Positions 58,782-64,000 of a DNA stretch of 64,000 nucleotides are shown here, one piece after another. The notes under the pieces were generated by a model. It was given only the letters and a program-made list of their open reading frames with translations, was not told where the DNA came from and searched no databases. The number at the start of each line of letters is the position of its first letter. The first letter of the stretch is position 1. The translations under genes and the position numbers were made by a program. The stretch comes from Carnegiea gigantea (Eukaryota; Streptophyta; Magnoliopsida; Caryophyllales; Cactaceae): NCBI GenBank assembly GCA_029747015.1, contig JAKOGI010000571.1, positions 298,001 to 362,000 of the forward strand, written 5' to 3'.

Positions 58782-59516
58782 TTAGCAGTCTAGGGAACGA
58801 AATGGTTTTGGACCACTGTCTTCAGCTTCTGTATCCAAGATGATGGCTAGATGATCTGAAAGTAGTTTTTCTCTACAATAGGCATTTAAGCTCTGAAAAG
58901 CACCAAGCCAATCATGAGTGACCTGAAACCTATTAATTCTGCTTGCAGAATTAGCTCTCATCCAAGTAAATTTCTTATTTTGAATCTTGATGTCTACCAA
59001 GCCAAGGTCTTGTACCCAGGCCGCAAATTTTCTCATATTAGAAGTCAGTCCAGTGGCATGCTTCCTCTCCTCTGGGGTAAGAACTTCATTAAAGTCCCCC
59101 ATGAACAGCATGGGGGCATTCACGTTATGCATTAAAGACCCCAGCTGGTTCCAAAAGGTTGTTCTGTCACTTTGGTCAATTGGTGCGTATAGAAGGTAGA
59201 CTGCACACCTGAAAGCTTCTTGTATAATAGACATAACCAAGCAAATCGACCTTGGTGTCTTGAGTAGATTTTCCACTGTGATTGCATTGCTGTCCCACAT
59301 CAATAAAAGGCCTCCCACATTGTTGAGAGCTGGAGATACTTCCCAATTCACTCTATTCCCACCCCAAAAAGCAACTATATCTTGAGATTCAAAATTCTCT
59401 GCCTTTGTTTCTATTAATCCAGCAATGATCGGTTTGATTGCTCTCACGGTGGATTTAATAGCAGCATGTTTATGAAAAGAACCTGTACCTTTTAAGTTCC
59501 AAGACAAAATCTTCAT
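58782..59516 (-). pseudogene. LINE ORF2 endonuclease (APE/EEP type)
   Basis: The 244-codon frame starts MKILSWNLKGTGS, has the LIETKAE catalytic Glu, MGDFNEVL with the Asp-Asn pair, and ends LLSDHLAI with the final catalytic Asp-His. Another usual Asp (SRIDRF) is Asn in SRINRF. The frame ends at a stop where the family has Trp and continues in the same frame into RT. This enzyme nicks target DNA at T-rich sites. Missing Asp and the stop make it probably inactive. Confidence 0.92.
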
Positions 59517-60040
59517 TCTTGAGTGTTTTGACCCTGATGCCCAGTTTCTTGTGGAAGATTCTTGGCTATTCTTTTCAAAGCACAGTTTCTTCTCCCTTTG
59601 TCGTCAGACCAGCTGCCTTAGTAACTTCCAACACTTCACGAGCTATTGCATCAAACTCCACTCTTTTGCTTGTTCCCTCTTGTGTATCACGCCTACACTT
59701 TTTCCTTAGCTTATTTGATGATTTGGTCTTCTGCCCTGCAGAAGTGCTTGAGACTCCGTGGTTTGCCAAGTTTTGGTTGGTGGTGTCACTAATAACATCT
59801 TTCGTGGGAATTTCAAGCTGAGAAACAATAAATTGTGGCTGTTCACATTGTAGGTTCCCAGTAGTGGCCTCAGAATCAAGGTCCTCATGATTGAATGTTG
59901 GGTCATTAATGAAGCCCACATTCTATGCTGGTTGATTTGCCTTCCCAAGGGCGGAGGTTGAAAGGGTTCTACTGTCATACAGTAATTTTGGGAGATCACT
60001 CAAGATAGGATGAAAGAGGACCTCGAAAAAATGCTGATGT
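59517..60040 (-). pseudogene. End of LINE ORF1
   Basis: The 59575-59919 frame has NQNLANHGVSSTSAGQKTKSS and KLRKKCRRDTQEGTSKRVE, basic and Ser/Thr-rich, as at the C-terminal end of plant L1 ORF1 before the endonuclease. No zinc knuckle remains in view. The rest is cut off by the chromovirus LTR at about 60041. Confidence 0.6.
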
Positions 60041-60062
60041 TGACAATGGGGGTTAATGGAAT

Positions 60063-60098
<36 letters not shown>

Positions 60099-60329
60099 AT
60101 TTGTGGAATCAAAATCTCCATTCTTCCCTCATCCAATTCAATGCATATAACAGTCACCATGACATTGCCTTTCCCTAAGATTCTGCTAACTAACTCTGTC
60201 AGAATGATAGTGCCAGCTGAGCATTCTCAAAACAGACTAACAAGGAAATAAAATTTAAAAAAAAGAAATAAAATAGCATGAAAGCTGGAAAATACTAGTT
60301 GTAGCTTAACAAATTTTCTGCCTATATCA
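60041..60329 (-). repeat. 3' LTR of the chromovirus
   Basis: The right end in plus coordinates is cctatatca, so the minus strand starts TGATATAGG directly after the polypurine tract. The other end is TGACAATGGGGG at 60041 or TGTTGACAATGG at 60038. Only one LTR is in the window, so the exact end cannot be fixed. It includes a (GA)n tract. Confidence 0.7.
60067..60095. repeat. (GA)n microsatellite in the chromovirus LTR
   Basis: About 14 GA units follow ataagaaa. Expansion within the LTR makes this copy easy to tell from others. Confidence 0.93.
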
Positions 60330-60343
60330 AAGCTCCTCCCTTT
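60330..60343 (-). other. Polypurine tract of the chromovirus
   Basis: On the minus strand it reads aaagggaggagctt, directly before TGATATAGG. Composition and position are those expected for plus-strand priming. Confidence 0.75.
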
Positions 60344-60370
60344 GACAGCCTTGCCCTCAAGGCGAACTGA

Positions 60371-60835
60371 TCAAACAACAAAGTCTGGGTACTTCTTTTC
60401 AAAATCCTCCGCACACACCCAAATGGCTTGACTTTCATCCTGATTAGCCCAATGAACTAGGTACTGAATAACTGCTCTGTTTTGCCTTTTGACCATCTTC
60501 CTGGCCAGTGTTTTATGAGGTTTGAGAACCACATCAACTCGGGTGCCTCTCAACCACTCAGGAATATGGGGATGCACAGGTAACTCCCCCACAAAAGACT
60601 TAAGCTGAGATACATGTATAACTGGGTGAATTTGCACTTCCAAAGGTAAATTCAACTTGTATACAACTTGCCCCACCTTGTCAATCACCTGGAAGGGTTC
60701 AAAATATTTTGGCCCCAACTTGTTATTTTCTCTGTGATTCACTGAAATTTGCCTACAGGGTTGAAGTTTCAGCCATACCCAATCCCCTACTTGGAAGACT
60801 TTATCAATCCTATGCTGGGCAGCCAACATCTTCAT
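60371..60835 (-). pseudogene. Integrase C-terminus and chromodomain of the chromovirus
   Basis: The frame has FQVGDWVWLKLQPCRQ and LGPKYFEPFQVIDKVG from the integrase C-terminal region, then VSQLKSFVG. The end, KMVKRQNRAVIQYLVHW followed by a Trp and EDFEKKYPDF, is the chromodomain fold used to target insertion to heterochromatin. It is in the same frame as the integrase upstream (60839-61357), separated by one TAA where Gln is usual. Confidence 0.88.
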
Positions 60836-60838
60836 CCT

Positions 60839-61621
60839 TTACTGAGCTTTAGCTAGATGCTGTTTTAGTGTTCTGATCATTTCCTCTCTTCTGGACATAG
60901 TCCTATCCACCTTAGCATTTGCACTTTCTCCAGGTAGGTAAGGTAGGTGCAATGGGGGTGGTTGGTTATATAATACTTCATATGGAGAAATTTGTGTGGC
61001 AGAGTGAAAAGTGGTATTGTACCAAAATTCAGCCAATGGAAGCCATTTTGACCAGTCCTTGGGTGATTGCAAGCACATACATCTCAGATACTGTTCCAAA
61101 CACCTGTTTAGGACTTCTGTCTGTCCATCAGTCTGAGAATGATATGCAGAAGATAATAGCAAATCTGTTCCCAATATTGAGAAGAGAGATTGCCAAAATG
61201 AGCTCAGAAAAATGGTATCTCTGTCGCTAACGATGCTTTGAGGCAGACCATGTAGCTTGTAGATATTATCCAAAAATGATTGTGCAACAATTTCAGTTGT
61301 GTAAGGGTACGCAAGGGCAATGAAATGAGCATACTTATTCAACCTATCAACCACCACCTAGATGACCTCTTTCCCATAAGATTTTAGCAATCCCTCTATG
61401 AAATCCATTGAGATGTCGACCCAGACTTCAGTAGGTATAGGTAGAGGTTGCAAAAGGCCATAGGGAGAGTGATGGTCATATTTACAGGTCTGGCATACTA
61501 GGCATTCTCTAATAAATGTCTTTACATCCTTTGTCATGCCCTTCCAAAAGAAGAGTTGTTTAAGCCTCTTTAAAGTGGCATCTCTACCTGAGTGCCCCCT
61601 ACAGGAGATGTATGTGTCCAT
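60839..61621 (-). pseudogene. Integrase zinc-binding and catalytic core of the chromovirus
   Basis: The 61358-61621 frame has GHSGRDATLKRLKQLFFWKG, then CLVCQTCKYD, the H2C2 finger, and ISMDFIEGL with the first catalytic Asp. A TAG at about 61357 replaces a hydrophobic residue before VVVDRLNKYAHF. Then SDRDTIFLS (second Asp) and GQTEVLNRCLEQYLR (Glu) follow in the same frame. All three catalytic residues are intact. Confidence 0.92.
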
Positions 61622-62283
61622 CGTAATAACTTAACTCTGAGTTCCACATCAACCCGTATCACGAGCCTTCCTTTCCTCCTTAATTGGCCATCTATGAGCT
61701 GATACTTGGGGTAACTGGAGGGATCTTGCTACTTCTTAAGGATGATTTGCTATAAATTAGGATCCTGTTGCCATGCCTGTTCAACTAGAGTCATAAGATC
61801 TGATTGGATGGTGGAAAAAGCCATTAATAAGAAGTCATTACTAGGTACCCTTGACAACGCATCAGCCACTTTATTCTCTGCTCCCCTCTTATGCTGTATC
61901 TCATATTGGAAACCCATCAATTTCGTTAACCAAAACTGTTAGAAGGGAGTAGAAAGCTTTTGTTCCATTATATGCTTTAAACTTTTTTGATCTGTCCTGA
62001 TGATGAATGGCCTTCCCATCAAGTATTGTTCCTACTTTTGAATAGCAAATACAATCGCTAGGAGTTCTTTTTCATAGACAGACAATTTCTGCCACCTTGG
62101 ACCCAGTTTCTTGCTTATAAAGGCAATGGGATGCTTGTTCTGCTGCAGTACAGCCCCAATTCCCTGAGCTGAGGCATCAGTCTCAATCTCAAATTGTGCC
62201 TCAAAATTAGGTAGGGCCAACACAGGAGCTGTTGACATTGCTATCTTCAACGCCTTAAAAGATCTTTCTGCCTCCTCCCCCAT
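61622..62283 (-). pseudogene. RNase H region and RNase H-integrase linker of the chromovirus
   Basis: The 62032-62283 frame has [20 protein letters not shown] and [21 protein letters not shown], with catalytic Asp and Glu, and ends [10 protein letters not shown] before a TAG where Trp is usual. The same frame continues with EQYLMGRPFIIRTDQKSLK. Further on the linker is broken up by stops. Confidence 0.88.
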
Positions 62284-63540
62284 TTAAACCCATCCTTTTT
62301 CAGTAATTCAGTGAGAGGTCTACTGATGTTAGCATACCCTTTGACAAACCTCCTATAATAACCAGTGAGACGAAGGAAACTCCTAACATCCTTTTGACTC
62401 TGTGGAGTTGGCCACGAAGTGATAGCGTCTACCTTCTTTGGATCAGTCTCCACACCCCTTCTAGAAATATAATGGCCCAGACATTTAACCTTCTGTATTC
62501 CAAATGCACACTTGCTTTTCTTAGCAAATAACACATTTTCCCTCATGATCCGGAAGACTAACTTCACATGCTCTAGGTGTAAGTCTATACTCTTGCTGTA
62601 AACCAATATGTCATTAAAAAAAAACAAGAACAAACTTCCTCAAGAAATCTTTAAACACAAAGTTCATTAGTAACTGAAATGTGGCTGGAGCATTGGTGAG
62701 CCCAAATGGCAGCACCAAAGAGTCATAATGCCCAGAGTGGGTCTTAAAAGCTGTTTTGCCCACATCTTCACAACTCATTCTTACTTGGTGATACCCATAT
62801 CGCAGATTAATTTTTGTGAATACCATAGCACTAGATAACTCATCTAAAAGTTCCTCAATAACTGGGATAGGAAACTTATCTTTTATTGTTTGCTTATTGA
62901 GCTCTCTGTGATCAACACAGAGTCTCCATGTTCCATCTTTCTTGCCAACCAAAACCACTGGTGATGCATACGAACTTGCACTTAGTTGAATCACACCCTT
63001 TTCTTGCATTTCAGAAATCAACTTTTCAATTATGTCTTTATGCTTGAGAGGGTATCTGTATGGCCATATGTTGATGGGTGATGTTCCTTCTTTCAAAGGA
63101 ATCCGATGGTCAAAGTGCCCTATACGAGGCGGAAGACCATAAGGCAACTTGAAAATATCCTCAAATGAATCTAGGAGGATTTGCATTGGCTGTGGAATAT
63201 CAGTAGGTGCTGCAGTCAGGGTCAGCAAAGAGAAGGATTCTTCAGGTGTGCACTGTAACATAAAAAGCTGAGCTGCAGTTTGTAATGCTTTTGGAAGGTT
63301 CTCCTGAGACATAAGTTGGGCCACCCCTTTCTTAATGCCCCTTAATACATGCAGTCGATTAGCATAGGTAAACTCCATCCTCATTTGACTAAAATCCCAC
63401 TTGATTGTACCCAGTGTTGACAGCCACTGGACTCCAAGCACCAGGTCACAGGCCCCTAAAGGCAACAAATAAACCTCATATTGAAATTCAGTGCTATGGA
63501 GTGTCCACTTAAACTCTCTGCAAGTATAGTGACACTGCAT
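62284..63540 (-). pseudogene. Reverse transcriptase of the chromovirus, frameshifted
   Basis: The 62614-63540 frame starts at the end of the protease and includes YRYPLKHKDIIEKLI, YASPVVLVGKKDGTWRLCVD, KFPIPVIEELLDEL and VLPFGLTNAPATFQ. It breaks at LVFF, where a run of nine T (minus strand) precedes the catalytic box. Across this the reading is FFNDILVYSKS, where the standard is FFDDILVYSKS, so a catalytic Asp is Asn. Then CLGHYISRRGVETDPKKVDAI follows. Confidence 0.93.
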
Positions 63541-63564
63541 TCTGTTCCCATCCGCTATTGTGAC

Positions 63565-63969
63565 TTATTGAGCTGTCATAGTTTCCAATTCACATCCTAA
63601 TTTTTTGGCAAGGTTTTCATCAAGGAAGTTATGAGTGCTGCCCGAATCTATCAGGATGTGTATCTGTTTCTTTCCCACATGGCCATTGACCCTCATAGCC
63701 TGGAAACCCACACTTCCACTCATAGCGTGTATTGAAATTTGAGGAACAACATTCTCCGCTTCATTCTCAGCCTCTTCAACATCTTTATCCACTTCTTCAT
63801 TCCCATCAACTTCATCCATAACCTCCACCAAAAACAATTGCTTTTCTTTGTTACCACATTTGTGACCTCCCTCGAATGGTTGGTCACAAAGGCAGCAAAG
63901 ACCCTTAGCAAGTTTCTCAGCTCTCTCTGCAGCTCTCTCTGCAGCTGGAATAAACCTTGGGGGTGGCAT
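63565..63969 (-). pseudogene. Gag zinc knuckle and aspartic protease of the chromovirus
   Basis: The frame has AAERAAERAEKLAKG, then CCLCDQPFEGGHKC, a CCHC zinc knuckle, an acidic linker, and ILIDSGSTHNFLDE, the protease active site with intact Asp-Ser-Gly. A stop (TAA for Gln or Lys) separates it from RT in the same frame. Gag proper is beyond the window. Confidence 0.9.
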
Positions 63970-64000
63970 TGGGTTTTTGGAGTAGAAACAGGGTTAGGAT

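Larger units (their letters stand above)
55808..60040 (-). mobile_element. L1-type LINE retrotransposon
   Basis: The plus strand starts with ten T (55808-55817), the tail of a minus-strand element. In order on the minus strand are the end of ORF1, an endonuclease (58782-59516), RT (56980-58727) and a Cys/His zinc-ribbon tail (56121-56540). This is the layout of plant L1 elements. The high-coordinate side ends where a chromovirus LTR starts, so the 5' part of ORF1 is beyond that insertion, outside the window. It lies in array copy E. Frameshifts and stops inactivate it. Confidence 0.9.
60041..64000 (-). mobile_element. Chromodomain Ty3/gypsy element (chromovirus), runs off the window
   Basis: Minus-strand order is gag end/zinc knuckle, protease, RT, RNase H, integrase, chromodomain, polypurine tract, 3' LTR, the layout of plant chromoviruses. 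The 5' LTR and most of gag are beyond position 64000. It is nested in the LINE. Several single stops in otherwise long frames, and a frameshift at the RT catalytic box, show that it is inactive. Confidence 0.93.

Noticed and set aside
60919..61230. Plus-strand 103-codon ORF
   Set aside because: It is the opposite strand of the chromovirus integrase.

Overview
This is nuclear DNA from a flowering plant, probably a woody eudicot with a moderately large genome. It is AT-rich, has no bacterial gene organisation, and is made almost entirely of transposable elements nested in one another. The identifiable families are plant ones: a Tat-lineage Ty3/gypsy element with a plant mobile domain ORF, copia elements, an L1-type LINE, a chromodomain gypsy element, hAT elements and a CACTA-like end. 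The only host-gene sequence I recognise is a dead PPR-DYW gene. No intact host gene and no complete autonomous element was found; every large reading frame carries nonsense codons or frameshifts.

Layout. 1-4545: AT-rich DNA without recognisable genes, with one trinucleotide microsatellite. 4546-18951: a 14.4 kb Tat-type Ty3/gypsy retrotransposon on the minus strand with ~606 bp LTRs, gag, protease, RT, two RNase H domains and integrase. Between integrase and the 3' LTR it carries a plus-strand (antisense) plant mobile domain ORF with a coiled-coil tail, fronted by a four-copy 137 bp tandem repeat. 18952-22900: AT-rich intergenic DNA with a (TA)n tract. 22925-29895: a PPR-DYW pseudogene split by a small TIR element (23552-23916) and by a 5 kb copia retrotransposon (24518-29502, TSD gattg). 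30177-38681: an older, heavily decayed copia element on the minus strand with ~320 bp LTRs; it contains a 260 bp hAT-type miniature element with a tRNA-like core. 38690-43639: a near-full-length hAT transposon with a frameshifted BED/hAT transposase, inserted immediately beside the old copia LTR. 43648-45721: noncoding. 45722-55807: a CACTA-like terminus followed by about 10 kb of diverged, partly deleted copies of a ~3.2 kb noncoding unit, each carrying a palindromic ~120 bp MITE. 55808-60040: an L1-type LINE on the minus strand inserted in the last repeat copy. 60041-64000: a chromodomain Ty3/gypsy element on the minus strand, inserted in the LINE and running off the window.

How the parts relate. 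The order of events can be read from the nesting: PPR gene, then small TIR element and copia; decayed copia, then hAT beside it; repeat array, then LINE, then chromovirus. Many stops sit where CAG or CAA would become TAG or TAA, or TGG would become TAG or TGA, as expected from deamination of methylated cytosine in silenced plant DNA. I see no convincing new biological system. The most interesting items are the antisense mobile-domain gene with its own intron and tandem-repeat leader inside the Tat element, and the unexplained ~3.2 kb unit array with embedded palindromes.
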